Assembly (NCBI RefSeq): GCF_022664395.1
Contig: NZ_JAKRET010000012.1
Coordinates: forward strand, 96,836-160,835
DNA length: 64,000 nucleotides
DNA from: Sphingomonas lacusdianchii
Lineage (GTDB): Bacteria > Pseudomonadota > Alphaproteobacteria > Sphingomonadales > Sphingomonadaceae
Direction of reading: 5' to 3'
Shown here one piece after another: positions 1-8,864 of the stretch. Position 1 is the stretch's first letter. Every line of letters begins with the position of its first letter. The notes beneath the pieces were generated by a model that saw only the letters and a program-made list of their open reading frames with translations, was not told the origin of the DNA and made no database searches. Made by a program: the position numbers and the translations under genes.

Positions 1-2395
1 TCCTGAGCGTCGCCGACGCCGCCGCCGGATCGTCGGGCCAGGGATGGCGCGGATAGCGGCCGCGCATTTCCTTCGACACGTCGCGCCACGACCCGGCCCA
101 GAATCCCGGCAGGTCGCGCGTCGTCTGGATCGGCCGGCCCGCCGGTGAGGTCAGGCTGAGCGTCAGCGGTTGCCCGGCGACCATCGGGTGGGTGGCCAGC
201 CCGAACAGCGCCTGCACGCGCAGCTCGACGCGCGGGCCGCCTTCTGCGGCATAGTCGATCGCATGGCTCGACCCGGCAGGGCTCTCGAACCGGGCGGGCG
301 CGAGGCGGCGGACCTGTTGCATCCAGTCCCATCCCGCCTGCTGCTCCATTGCGTCGTGCAGGCCGGTCACGGCGTCGAGCCGCCGTTTGCCGGTCAGCAG
401 CGGCGGCAGCCATTCATCGATCGTCGCGATCAGCGCCGCGTCACCCAGCGTATCGTCCTGCCCCAGCATCGCCGCGACATAGGCCGATCGGCGGCGCAGC
501 GTCTCCGCTCCTTCCCATGGCAGCAGCGACAGGTCGCCGCGCACGGCTTGCACCAGCGCCGTGGCGATCTCCTCACCCGACGCCGCCGCATCGGGGCCCG
601 ACGACAGCCGGATCGCGCCGAGCCGGCGTTCGCGCAGCGCGATCACCCCCCGCGTGGCGGGATCGAAGGTCACGCTGCGCCGCGTTTCGATCCGGTCGCC
701 GAATAATTGTTCGACCGTCGTCTGGTCGATCGCGACGGCGGACAGGATGCGCGCGCCGGCCGCCTGCCCCTGCGTTTCGGCCACCGCCAGCCATTCGGCC
801 GATCCCAGCGCCGCCGCCTCCAGCCTGAACCCGCGACCTCCGACCGAGGCCCAGCGTTCGCCCGCAGCATCGCGGCGCCTGGCAATCCGATCGGGAAAGG
901 CCAGCGCCACGCTGCGCGCCAGCGCATCGACGGGCGGATCGTCGCGACCCTTGACCAATTTGCGCCAGCGATCGGCAAGGCGGCGCGCCGCCTCCGCGCG
1001 CTGCCCGCGCTCGCCCTGCCAGCGGCGGCGGCGCTGGTCGAGATCGGTGTCGTTGCCGCCCAGGCCTCGCTCGCCGAGCAGCACCGCGACCTCGGCCGCC
1101 GCGCCGGCAAAGCCGCCCTCGCCAGCGCGGATCAGCATATGGGCGAGGCGTGGGGACAGCGGCAGCGCGGCGATGGCGAGGCCGTGCGGCGTCGGCCGGC
1201 CATCGCCGTCGATCGCGCCCAGCGTGGCGAGACGGGCACGCGCTTCCTCGACCGCGGCGGCGGGCGGCGGGTCGAGCCAGCGCAGCGTCGTCGGGTCGGT
1301 CACGCCCCATTTGCCGCATTCAAGCACCAGCGCCGACAGGTCGGCTTCGAGAATTTCCGCCGGATCGAAGCGCGGCAACCCGGCGGTGGCGGCAGCTTCC
1401 CACAGGCGATAGGCAACCCCCGGTCCCTGCCGCGCGGCACGCCCGGCGCGCTGGATGACGGCGGCCTGCGACGCGCGTTCGGTGGTCAGGCGGGTCATCC
1501 CCGCCGCCCGGTCGTAACGCGGACGCCGCGCCAGCCCCGAATCGACGACGATGCGAATCCCGTCGAGGGTCAGCGAGGTTTCGGCGATGCTGGTCGCCAG
1601 CACGATCTTGCGGCGACCTTGCGGATCGGGGGCGATGGCGGCGCGCTGTTCGGCGGGAAGCAGCGTGCCGTGCAACCGGTGCAGCACCGCCCCGTCGGGC
1701 ACGGCGATGCGTTCGGCGGTGCGCTCGATCTCCGCGACGCCGGGCAGAAAGGCGAGGATGCCACCCTCCGCCTCGGACAGCGCACGGCGGATCGCGGCGG
1801 CGACCGAGTCCTCGATGCGCGCCTCGGCATGGCGGCCGATATGGCGCAGGTCGAGCGGGTAGGACCGCCCCTCGCTTTCGAGTACCGGCGCATCGTCCAT
1901 CAGCGCCGCGAAGCGTTCGCCGTCGAGCGTCGCCGACATGGCGAGGATGCGCAGCTCGGGCCGCAATGCCGCCTGTGCATCGAGCGCGAGGGCGAGGCCG
2001 AAATCGCTGTCGAGGCTGCGTTCGTGCACTTCGTCGAACAGCACCGCCGACACGCCCGCCAGTTCGGGATCGGCCTGGATCCGCGCGACGAAAATGCCCT
2101 CGGTCATGACCGTCACCCGGGTCGCCGGCGACCGCTTGCTGTCCATGCGGGTGGCATAGCCGAAGGTCTGGCCGACGGGTTCGCCGGCGGTCGCGGCCAT
2201 GCGCTCGGCGGCGGCGCGCGCGGCGATGCGGCGGGGGGAGAGGAGCAGGATTTCGCCGGTGACCCATGGTTCGCCGAGCAGTGCCGGGGCGACGGCGGTG
2301 GTCTTGCCCGCGCCGGGCGGCGCAACGAGGACGGCGGAGGTGCGGTCGCGCAACGTCTGGAGTAGGTCGGGCAGGACGGCGTGGATGGGGAGCAT
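1..2395 (-). CDS. hrpB: ATP-dependent helicase HrpB (3' end cut by window)
   Basis: DEAH-box RNA/DNA helicase of the HrpB family; the cellular role in alphaproteobacteria is not well defined. The frame is open from an ATG at 2393-2395 to the window edge. Walker A GAGKT lies at residues 28-32 and the DEVH box at 121-124; helicase C, HA2 and the HrpB-specific C-terminal region follow. The last visible residues follow a RYPRHPWPDDP stretch, which in HrpB proteins sits just before the C-terminus, so only a few residues are probably missing from a protein of about 800-830. It is transcribed away from the aldo/keto reductase at 2543, separated by a palindromic repeat. The product is clear from sequence; the function is known only by family. 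Confidence 0.95.
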   Translation of the reverse strand, partial: MLPIHAVLPDLLQTLRDRTSAVLVAPPGAGKTTAVAPALLGEPWVTGEILLLSPRRIAARAAAERMAATAGEPVGQTFGYATRMDSKRSPATRVTVMTEGIFVARIQADPELAGVSAVLFDEVHERSLDSDFGLALALDAQAALRPELRILAMSATLDGERFAALMDDAPVLESEGRSYPLDLRHIGRHAEARIEDSVAAAIRRALSEAEGGILAFLPGVAEIERTAERIAVPDGAVLHRLHGTLLPAEQRAAIAPDPQGRRKIVLATSIAETSLTLDGIRIVVDSGLARRPRYDRAAGMTRLTTERASQAAVIQRAGRAARQGPGVAYRLWEAAATAGLPRFDPAEILEADLSALVLECGKWGVTDPTTLRWLDPPPAAAVEEARARLATLGAIDGDGRPTPHGLAIAALPLSPRLAHMLIRAGEGGFAGAAAEVAVLLGERGLGGNDTDLDQRRRRWQGERGQRAEAARRLADRWRKLVKGRDDPPVDALARSVALAFPDRIARRRDAAGERWASVGGRGFRLEAAALGSAEWLAVAETQGQAAGARILSAVAIDQTTVEQLFGDRIETRRSVTFDPATRGVIALRERRLGAIRLSSGPDAAASGEEIATALVQAVRGDLSLLPWEGAETLRRRSAYVAAMLGQDDTLGDAALIATIDEWLPPLLTGKRRLDAVTGLHDAMEQQAGWDWMQQVRRLAPARFESPAGSSHAIDYAAEGGPRVELRVQALFGLATHPMVAGQPLTLSLTSPAGRPIQTTRDLPGFWAGSWRDVSKEMRGRYPRHPWPDDPAAASATLR

Positions 2396-2411
2396 GGTGC
2401 CCCTTAGCAAT

Positions 2412-2540
2412 CCTCCCCGCCTGCGGGGAGGGGGACCAGCGAAGCTGGTGGAGGGGGATCGCGGCGCCACGCAACCGTTGCGGTTGCCGACACCCCCCTC
2501 CACCATCCTTCGGATGGTCCCCCTCCCCGTGCCGGGGAGG
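2412..2540. repeat. Intergenic palindromic repeat, family B (CCTCCCC/GGGGAGG)
   Basis: Two hairpin-forming units in inverted arrangement, each with a CCTCCCCG...CGGGGAGG core followed by a GGGGACC...GGTGGAGGGGG motif. A related single copy is at 31672-31722. It lies between the hrpB start and the aldo/keto reductase stop. It is REP-like; whether it terminates transcription is unknown. Confidence 0.8.
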
Positions 2541-2542
2541 AT

Positions 2543-3337
2543 TTAGAGGGTGTCGGGGTTGGGGCCGAGGCGGCCGTCTTCGCGGTCCATCGCGTCGATC
2601 TTCGCGATCTGCTCCGCCGTCAGCGTTACCTTTTCCGCTGCCAAATTTTCCTCGATCCGCGCGCGCGACGACGCCTTGGGGATCACGCCCAGCCCGGCCT
2701 GCACATGCCAGGCGAGGATCACCTGTGCCGGCGTTGCCCCCGCCGCCTCGGCGATCGCGACGATCGCCGGATCGGTCAGCAATGTCCCCTGCCCCAGCGG
2801 CGACCAGCTTTGCGTCACGATCCCCAGTCGTTCATGCGCCGCGCGCGCCGCGCGCTGCTGGAAATGAGGATGCAGCTCGATCTGGTTCAGCGCCGGCACC
2901 ACGCCGGTGGCATCGACGATCCGGTCGAGATGATCGGGCGAGAAGTTCGACACGCCGATCGAGCCGACCCGCCCGTCCTCGCGCAACCGCACCAGCGCCT
3001 TCCACGTGTCGACATAGCGGTCCTCCGACGGCATCGGCCAGTGGATCAGGAACAGGTCGATGCGCGGCAACTTCGCAGCGCTGGCGTCGAACGCCTTGAG
3101 CGCGCCGTCATAGCCCATGGCGTCGCGCCACAATTTGGTGGTGACGAAGATGTCGGTGCCGCCGGTCGCTTCGCCGACGCCCGTTTCGTTGGCATAGAAG
3201 GCGGCGGTGTCGATCAGGCGATAGCCGGCGTCGATGGCTTCGCGCGACAGGCGAGCGGAGTCTTCGGGCGGAACCTTGTAGGTGCCGTATCCAATCGCGG
3301 GGATGGTGCGGCCGTCGTTAAGGGTGAGGTCGGTGAT
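2543..3337 (-). CDS. Aldo/keto reductase with anomalous start (ATC or frameshift)
   Basis: NADPH-dependent aldo/keto reductase, AKR5-like size and motifs. The TIM-barrel motifs are complete: catalytic Asp43, Tyr48, Lys68 (TTKLW) and His99 (LIHWP) when numbered from codon 3337, and the cofactor region IPKAS near residue 205. The carbonyl substrate cannot be told. The oddity is the start. The frame has no ATG, GTG or TTG between an upstream stop and an internal Met at 3133, which would remove the Asp-Tyr-Lys core. The full-length position is an ATC at 3335-3337, preceded four bases upstream by GGAAG. Alternatively, an ATG at 3363-3365 would join this frame if one base were removed from the run of five G at 3355-3359. 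The family is sure; the start is not. Confidence 0.8.
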   Translation of the reverse strand: MTDLTLNDGRTIPAIGYGTYKVPPEDSARLSREAIDAGYRLIDTAAFYANETGVGEATGGTDIFVTTKLWRDAMGYDGALKAFDASAAKLPRIDLFLIHWPMPSEDRYVDTWKALVRLREDGRVGSIGVSNFSPDHLDRIVDATGVVPALNQIELHPHFQQRAARAAHERLGIVTQSWSPLGQGTLLTDPAIVAIAEAAGATPAQVILAWHVQAGLGVIPKASSRARIEENLAAEKVTLTAEQIAKIDAMDREDGRLGPNPDTL

Positions 3338-3405
3338 GGAACTTCCGTGCGGTTGGGGGTCGCATTGCCAAAGGTTGGCGGCGTGATCCGTTCCTTGTCC
3401 CCGCT

Positions 3406-3520
3406 CCGTTCGTGCTGAGTAGGGACTAAGTTTGTCGGAGGCCCGTATCGAAGTACTTGGCTCCAGACGGTCTTTCGATACGCCATTTCGACAGGCTCAA
3501 TGGCTACTCAAGACAAACGA
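3406..3520. repeat. Intergenic imperfect palindrome, family A, copy 1
   Basis: About 115 bases whose two ends are inverted copies of CCGTTCGTGCTGAGTAG-like sequence, with internal TATCGAAG/CTTTCGATA arms and a TTCGACAGGCTCA box. Related copies are at 17583-17697 and 50850-50964. It occupies most of the 375-base gap between the aldo/keto reductase and ftsK. Confidence 0.8.
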
Positions 3521-3548
3521 ATTTTCGTTCGCCAGCCCCTGCCCCCAA

Positions 3549-3668
3549 CCGTTCGGTTCGAGCAGCTTCGAGCTTGTCGAGAAGCGTCCGTCGAGAACGC
3601 GCCGTTTGGGGCACCCCCTTCTCGACTTCGGTTCTCGACAGGCTCGAACCTGCGCTCGAAGCAAACGG
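3549..3668. repeat. Intergenic palindrome related to family A
   Basis: A second element in the same gap. It is bounded by CCGTT...AACGG and contains the boxes CGAGCTTGTCGAGAAG and CTTCTCGAC...CTCGACAGGCTCGA in inverted orientation. A shorter relative is at 17761-17815. I see no gene in 3338-3712. Confidence 0.65.
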
Positions 3669-3712
3669 AGGGGGGTGGAGAGCGAGGGGGCTGAGAGAGG
3701 GAAGCGCCCCCC

Positions 3713-6082
3713 TTACCCCGTCGGCCGCCCGTCCGCGTCCATCAACACCTCGCGCCGGCCGACATGGTCCGGGCGCGACACCAGCCCTTCCTTTTCCATC
3801 CGCTCGATCAGCCGCGCCGCCGAGTTATACCCCACGCGCAACTGACGCTGAAGCCAGCTGGTCGATGCCTTCTGGCTCTCCGCCACCAGCTGACACGCCT
3901 GGCGGAAGGTCTGTTCCTCGGGCGAATCGTCCCCGGTCGGCGCCCCGTCGAGGCTGAAGCCGGCATCGCCTTCCGGCTCGTTGACCACCGCGTCGATATA
4001 GTCGGGCGCCCCCTGCGAGCGCCAGAAATCGGACACCGCCTGCACTTCGTCGTCGCTGACGAACGGGCCGTGCACACGCGCCAGCGCCTTGCCGCCCGGC
4101 ATGTACAGCATGTCGCCGCGGCCCAGCAGCTGCTCGGCACCCTGTTCGCCAAGGATGGTGCGCGAATCGATCTTGCTGGTGACGTGGAAGCTGATGCGCG
4201 TTGGCAGATTCGCCTTGATGACGCCGGTGATGACGTCGACCGAGGGGCGCTGCGTCGCCATGATCAGGTGGATGCCCGCCGCGCGCGCCTTTTGCGCGAG
4301 GCGCTGGATCAGGAATTCGACTTCCTTGCCCGCGGTCATCATCAGGTCGGCGAGTTCGTCGACGATCACCACGATCTGCGGCAGCGGCGTCAGGTCGAGC
4401 GTCTCTTCCTCATAGATCGGCGTGCCGTTCTCGGCATCGTAGCCGGTCTGCACCTTGCGGCCGAGCTTCTGCCCCTTGGCGATAGCGGCGCGGACCTTCT
4501 CGTTGAAGCTGGCAAGGCTGCGGACGTTGATCGACGCCATCATCCGATAGCGGTCCTCCATCTGCTCGACCGCCCATTTGAGCGCGCGCACCGCCTTGGG
4601 CGGGTCGGTCACCACGTCGGCGAGCAGGTGCGGGATGCCGCGATACATGCTGAGTTCGAGCATCTTCGGGTCGATCATGATCATCCGGCACTGGTCCGGG
4701 GTCAGCCGGTACAACAGCGACAGGATCATGCAGTTCAGGCCGACCGATTTGCCCGATCCGGTCGTACCCGCGACCAGCAGGTGCGGCATCGGCGCCAGAT
4801 CGGCGACGACCGGATCGCCGGCGATATTCTTGCCCAGCACGATGGGAAGCTGCGCATTCTGGTCGGCGAACGCCTGGCTGGCGATCAGTTCGCGCAGGGA
4901 AACCGTCTCGCGCCGCTGGTTGGGCAGTTCGATGCCGATCACGGTGCGGCCCGGGATCGTCGCGACGCGCGCGGAGATCGCCGACATGTTGCGCGCGATA
5001 TCGTCGGCCAGCTGGATGACGCGGCTGGCACGGATGCCGGGTTCGGGTTCGAGTTCGTACATGGTGACGACCGGGCCGGGCGCGACCTTCACCACCTGCC
5101 CCTTCACGTTGAAGTCGTCGAGCACGCTTTCGAGCAGGCGCGAATTGCGCTCCAGCGCCGCCTTGTCGATCGACGGGCCGCTCGATTCGGGCGGGGGGGC
5201 GAGCAGGTCGATGGCGGGCAGCGCGAAATTGTCGCGACCTTCGCTGCTGGCCGGGCGCGGTGCGCTGGCCAGCGCCGGCGAAGCGGTGCGTTCGGCGATG
5301 ACCGGCGGCGCGCGGTTGTCGGGTTCGGCGACGCGGCGCGGCTGCGGCCGGGCGGGCGCGTCGTCCTCGGTATCTTCCTCGGTATCGGCGACGAAGCGGC
5401 TGGGCGCGGCATCGAACGGCGCATCATCGTCGTCATAGGCGACCTCACCCGTCTCGGCATCGACCGCCCGCGCGCGGCGTTCGAATTTCGGCATGCGGAA
5501 GGTGCCGTCGGGAATCTCGATCGTCAGTCCCTTGGCCCAGCGCCAGATGCCGAACAGCCCGGTCGCCAGCGCCACCACGCGGACGATCCAGATTTCGATA
5601 TCGGGCTGGCCGATCATGTGGATCAGCCCCTGCACCGCCGCCGCGACGCTCCAGCCGATCACCCCGCCATAGCCGGCGGGCAGCGACAATATCGCCTCAC
5701 CCGACACGAACGCCAGCGTCGTGCCCATCAGCAGCACGCCGATCAGGCAGTCGCGCACCATGCGCGGCCACGGCCCGACGGGCACGTCGCGCCACAGCCG
5801 GACGCTGACGATCAGGCCCAGCGGCAACAGCATCGAGACCGGCACGCCAAACAGGGTCAGCAACAGGTCGGCCAGATGCGCGCCGGGCGATCCGAGCTTG
5901 TTGGCGACCGGCCCGCCCGCGGCGGTGCTGAACGACGGATCGGCCGACGAATAGCTGACCAGCGCGATCGCGATCAGCAGCATGGCGACGAACAGCAAGG
6001 TCGCCCCGATTATCGCGCCGCTGCGCCTCACGCCCGCCTTCATCGCGTCGCGCCACAACATCGGCTGCGCGTTCGTCGCCAT
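3713..6082 (-). CDS. ftsK: DNA translocase FtsK
   Basis: Septum-associated dsDNA pump that clears chromosome termini and activates XerCD/dif resolution during division. The 789-residue protein has four membrane segments in about the first 190 residues, a short acidic and Pro-rich linker to about residue 290, then the motor with Walker A GTTGSGKS near residue 440 and Walker B IVVIVDELADLM. The C-terminal winged-helix gamma domain (SWLQRQLRVGYNSAARLIERME) ends with DGRPTG. I chose the ATG at 6080-6082 over the GTG at 6091 because the AAGGGTGG ribosome site directly abuts the GTG but is well spaced from the ATG. The linker is short compared with E. coli FtsK, as is usual for alphaproteobacteria. 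It is divergent from the UbiH-type gene. Confidence 0.96.
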   Translation of the reverse strand: MATNAQPMLWRDAMKAGVRRSGAIIGATLLFVAMLLIAIALVSYSSADPSFSTAAGGPVANKLGSPGAHLADLLLTLFGVPVSMLLPLGLIVSVRLWRDVPVGPWPRMVRDCLIGVLLMGTTLAFVSGEAILSLPAGYGGVIGWSVAAAVQGLIHMIGQPDIEIWIVRVVALATGLFGIWRWAKGLTIEIPDGTFRMPKFERRARAVDAETGEVAYDDDDAPFDAAPSRFVADTEEDTEDDAPARPQPRRVAEPDNRAPPVIAERTASPALASAPRPASSEGRDNFALPAIDLLAPPPESSGPSIDKAALERNSRLLESVLDDFNVKGQVVKVAPGPVVTMYELEPEPGIRASRVIQLADDIARNMSAISARVATIPGRTVIGIELPNQRRETVSLRELIASQAFADQNAQLPIVLGKNIAGDPVVADLAPMPHLLVAGTTGSGKSVGLNCMILSLLYRLTPDQCRMIMIDPKMLELSMYRGIPHLLADVVTDPPKAVRALKWAVEQMEDRYRMMASINVRSLASFNEKVRAAIAKGQKLGRKVQTGYDAENGTPIYEEETLDLTPLPQIVVIVDELADLMMTAGKEVEFLIQRLAQKARAAGIHLIMATQRPSVDVITGVIKANLPTRISFHVTSKIDSRTILGEQGAEQLLGRGDMLYMPGGKALARVHGPFVSDDEVQAVSDFWRSQGAPDYIDAVVNEPEGDAGFSLDGAPTGDDSPEEQTFRQACQLVAESQKASTSWLQRQLRVGYNSAARLIERMEKEGLVSRPDHVGRREVLMDADGRPTG

Positions 6083-6210
6083 TCGTTCCACCCTTGTTCG
6101 ATACCGCCCCGATGTGCGCCGCGCCGGGCATCGCCGTCAAGGCGGCGTTGCGGTGAACCGCACCACACCCTAAGTCGCGATGGACATAGGTTAAGGATGG
6201 GACGGGTTTC

Positions 6211-7428
6211 ATGGCACAGGCGGACGTCATCATCCTGGGCGGCGGGCTGGTCGGCAGCACGCTCGGCGTATCGCTGAGCGTCCATGGCCTCCGCTCGATC
6301 ATTCTCGATCCCGCCGATCCGGCAGTGACGCTGGCGCCGGGCTTCGACGGACGCGCCTCCGCCATCGCCAGCGCGACGCACCGCATGTTCGAGGCGATCG
6401 GCATTGCCGAGGGGCTGGGCGACGAGGGCTGTCCGATCGCCGCGATCCGCGCGACCGACGGGCTGGAACCCGGCAAGCTCGACTTCATCCCCGATGCCGC
6501 CGACGACCCGGTCGGCGTGATGTACGAGAACAAGCGGTTGCGGCAGGTGATCTATGACGCGGCGGTTGCATCGCCGCTGGTCGACCTGCGCTACCGGGAC
6601 CGAGCGATCGACGTCCGGCGCGAGGCGCATGGCGTGACGGTGACGACGGCGGGCGGCGACACGCTGACCGCACCGCTGCTGATCGCGGCGGAGGGGCGCA
6701 ATTCGCCGACGCGCGAGGCGGCGGGCATCCGCGTCGCGCGCTGGAGCTACGATCACGCCGCGATCATCACCACGCTCGGCCATGCGGAGCCGCACGAGAA
6801 TGTGGCGTATGAGATCTTCTACCCGGCCGGGCCGTTCGCGATCCTGCCGCTGAAGGACGACGAACACGGCCATCGCTCGGCGATCGTTTGGACCGTCGAT
6901 GCGAAGGACCGACCGGCGATGCTGAAACTGTCCGACCGCGCCTTCCTTGCCGAAGCATCGAAGAAGACGGGCGGATTTTTGGGGCAATTGTCGAACCTGT
7001 CGGCTCGGTCGAGCTATCCGCTCGGCTTTCACCATGCGGCGCGGATCACCGCCGAGCGGCTGGTACTGGTCGGCGACGCCGCGCACGGCATCCACCCGAT
7101 CGCCGGACAGGGGCTGAACCTCGGCCTGCGCGACGTCGCGGCGCTGACCGAGGTGCTGGTCGAGGGCAAGCGCACCGGGCTCGACCTTGGCGACCCCTAT
7201 CTGCTCGAGCGCTATCAGCGGTGGCGCGGGCTGGACACGTTCGCGGTGGCGCTGGCGACCGACGGGCTGACGCGGTTGTTCGGCATTCCGGGCAAGGCGG
7301 CCGGCGCGGTGCGGCGCTTCGGCCTGTCGGCGGTCGATTCGATCCCGCCGCTCAAAGCCGCCTTCATGGCCGAGGCGCGCGGCGAGACGGGCAAGCTGCC
7401 CAAGCTGTTGCAGGGGGTTACGGCGTAG
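6211..7428 (+). CDS. FAD-dependent UbiH/UbiF/VisC-family monooxygenase
   Basis: Flavoprotein aromatic hydroxylase of the ubiquinone-biosynthesis (UbiH/UbiF/Coq6) type, 405 residues, the normal family length. The N-terminal GGGLVG dinucleotide-binding motif is at residues 10-15, and the second FAD motif GDAAHGIHPIAGQGLNLGLRD begins near residue 288. A DG-type motif (LIAAEGRNSPTR) is near residue 160. The start ATG follows an AAGGATGGGA ribosome site. It is single and divergent from ftsK. Which ring position it hydroxylates cannot be decided from sequence, because alphaproteobacterial UbiH/UbiL/UbiM paralogs overlap in specificity. Confidence 0.9.
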   Translation: MAQADVIILGGGLVGSTLGVSLSVHGLRSIILDPADPAVTLAPGFDGRASAIASATHRMFEAIGIAEGLGDEGCPIAAIRATDGLEPGKLDFIPDAADDPVGVMYENKRLRQVIYDAAVASPLVDLRYRDRAIDVRREAHGVTVTTAGGDTLTAPLLIAAEGRNSPTREAAGIRVARWSYDHAAIITTLGHAEPHENVAYEIFYPAGPFAILPLKDDEHGHRSAIVWTVDAKDRPAMLKLSDRAFLAEASKKTGGFLGQLSNLSARSSYPLGFHHAARITAERLVLVGDAAHGIHPIAGQGLNLGLRDVAALTEVLVEGKRTGLDLGDPYLLERYQRWRGLDTFAVALATDGLTRLFGIPGKAAGAVRRFGLSAVDSIPPLKAAFMAEARGETGKLPKLLQGVTA

Positions 7429-7533
7429 GAGGCGGTTCCGGGCACGACACCCGCCGCACCCTACCCGTCACCCCGGACTTGCGGCGGGGGTGCCGATGGC
7501 GATCGGGACCAGGGCTGCCAATCCTTCGACGCG

Positions 7534-7839
7534 CTATCCCCGCGTCGCGTCGAACCGCGCCATCTCATACGCGATCGACGCCTCGACCAGCCGCTCCCAC
7601 AGGTCCGCGACCACCGCATCGGGCACGCCAGCCTCCGCCGCCGCCGCCCGCGCATTCGCGATCACCTCGGCCTTGCGTGCCTCGTCGCGCACCGCCGCGC
7701 GCGCCGGCTTGATCCGCGCGGCGGCATCCATATAGGCGAAGCGTCGCGCCAGCAGCGCGACCAGTTCGCGGTCGAGGCTGTCGACGCCGGCACGGACGTC
7801 GGTCATGGTGGTACAATCGGGGCCGGGCAGGATCGTCAT
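7534..7839 (-). CDS. Chorismate mutase, AroQ type
   Basis: All-helical chorismate mutase of the AroQ/PchB fold, 101 residues. It converts chorismate to prephenate for Phe/Tyr synthesis. The pattern [19 protein letters not shown], followed by Lys (IKPARA), the central [14 protein letters not shown] and the C-terminal [14 protein letters not shown], is that of the stand-alone AroQ and isochorismate-pyruvate lyase family. A second ATG at 7804-7806 would start the protein at TDVRAG and matches the usual N-terminus about equally well. It is divergent from rpsD. Catalysis by mutase rather than pyruvate-lyase activity is inferred from the absence of salicylate siderophore genes nearby. Confidence 0.85.
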   Translation of the reverse strand: MTILPGPDCTTMTDVRAGVDSLDRELVALLARRFAYMDAAARIKPARAAVRDEARKAEVIANARAAAAEAGVPDAVVADLWERLVEASIAYEMARFDATRG

Positions 7840-8039
7840 GCCCCGCGCTTTGGCGAGTGTCCCCGCGCTTGTCCAGCTTGACTCCCGCGCCCCATCCGGC
7901 TAGGCGCGCCGCTTCGCAATTCGGCCCCGCATTCCCGGTGAAGCGGTGGCCCCGGCCCCTCGGGACCGGCGGCGAATACCGGGAGCCGCGATCGTCCACC
8001 CGGATGGTCAAACGTTACTGCAATTGCATTGGATTTACG

Positions 8040-8651
8040 ATGTCGAAGCGCTCCAGCGCCAAGTACAAGCTCGATCGCCGCCTTGGCGAGAATATCTGGG
8101 GTCGTCCCAAGAGCCCGGTCAACAAGCGTGAATATGGCCCCGGCCAGCACGGTCAGCGCCGCAAGGGCAAGATGTCGGACTTCGGCACCCAGCTGCGCGC
8201 CAAGCAGAAGCTGAAGGGCTATTACGGCGACGTCACCGAAAAGCAGTTCAAGCGCACCTATGAAGAAGCGTCGCGCATGAAGGGCGACACCGGTCAGAAC
8301 CTGATCGGCCTGCTCGAACAGCGCCTCGACATGATCGTGTACCGCGCCAAGTTCGCGCCGACCGTCTGGGCCGCGCGTCAGCTGGTCAGCCACGGCCACG
8401 TCCGCGTCAACGGCGTGAAGTGCAACATCGCGTCGCGCCGCTGCTATGTCGGCGACGAAATCTCGCTGGGCACCAAGGCGCAGGAAATGGCGCTGGTCCT
8501 CGAAGCGCAGACCCTCGCCGAGCGTGACATCCCCGAATATATCGGCGCCGACGGCACCAAGGTCACCTTCAACCGCGTTCCGACGCTGGACGAAGTGCCC
8601 TATCCGGTGAAGATGGAACCGAACCTCGTGGTCGAGTTCTACTCGCGCTGA
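8040..8651 (+). CDS. rpsD: 30S ribosomal protein S4
   Basis: Primary 16S rRNA-binding protein of the 30S body, 203 residues and full length. It begins [21 protein letters not shown]; the S4-type RNA-binding domain is central ([29 protein letters not shown]), and it ends NLVVEFYSR. The start is the ATG at 8040, not an upstream in-frame start, because the S4 N-terminus begins exactly there. The gene is monocistronic here, outside the alpha operon, as in other alphaproteobacteria. It is followed by hairpins and an intrinsic terminator. Confidence 0.98.
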   Translation: MSKRSSAKYKLDRRLGENIWGRPKSPVNKREYGPGQHGQRRKGKMSDFGTQLRAKQKLKGYYGDVTEKQFKRTYEEASRMKGDTGQNLIGLLEQRLDMIVYRAKFAPTVWAARQLVSHGHVRVNGVKCNIASRRCYVGDEISLGTKAQEMALVLEAQTLAERDIPEYIGADGTKVTFNRVPTLDEVPYPVKMEPNLVVEFYSR

Positions 8652-8652
8652 T

Positions 8653-8755
8653 CTCGCGCCGAGCCAAGGTCCAGCGAAGCTGGACCAAGGCCGAAACTCG
8701 GCGCGAGCGGCCGGCGCTGCTACAGCAGCGACCGACGACATGGGCTTCGCCCATG
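8653..8755. repeat. Stacked inverted repeats downstream of rpsD
   Basis: Three hairpins occur in 100 bases. Outer arms CTCGCGCCGAG (8653-8663) and CTCGGCGCGAG (8697-8707) enclose GGTCCAGC-GAA-GCTGGACC (8668-8686). A third hairpin, CATGGGC-TTC-GCCCATG, is at 8739-8755. All lie between the rpsD stop and its terminator. Confidence 0.75.
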
Positions 8756-8774
8756 GCGCTGGCAGAAACAAGAA

Positions 8775-8802
8775 GGGCGGCCCCGCAACGGGCCGCTCTT
8801 TT
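8775..8802 (+). terminator. Rho-independent terminator of rpsD
   Basis: The stem GCGGCCC (8777-8783) pairs with GGGCCGC (8790-8796) around a CGCAAC loop, extended by one flanking pair and followed by TTTT at 8799-8802. Confidence 0.85.
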
Positions 8803-8864
8803 CGTATCCACTTTACGCCAACGCGATCCTACGACACGCTGTTACCTCCCACTGGTGAGGTCCC

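Noticed and set aside
1..2395. Long Arg/Pro/Ala-rich open frames on both strands over the helicase gene and elsewhere
   Set aside because: They are shadows in high-GC DNA: composition is unnatural, they lie antisense or out of frame to genes with full family motifs, and none has a recognised domain.
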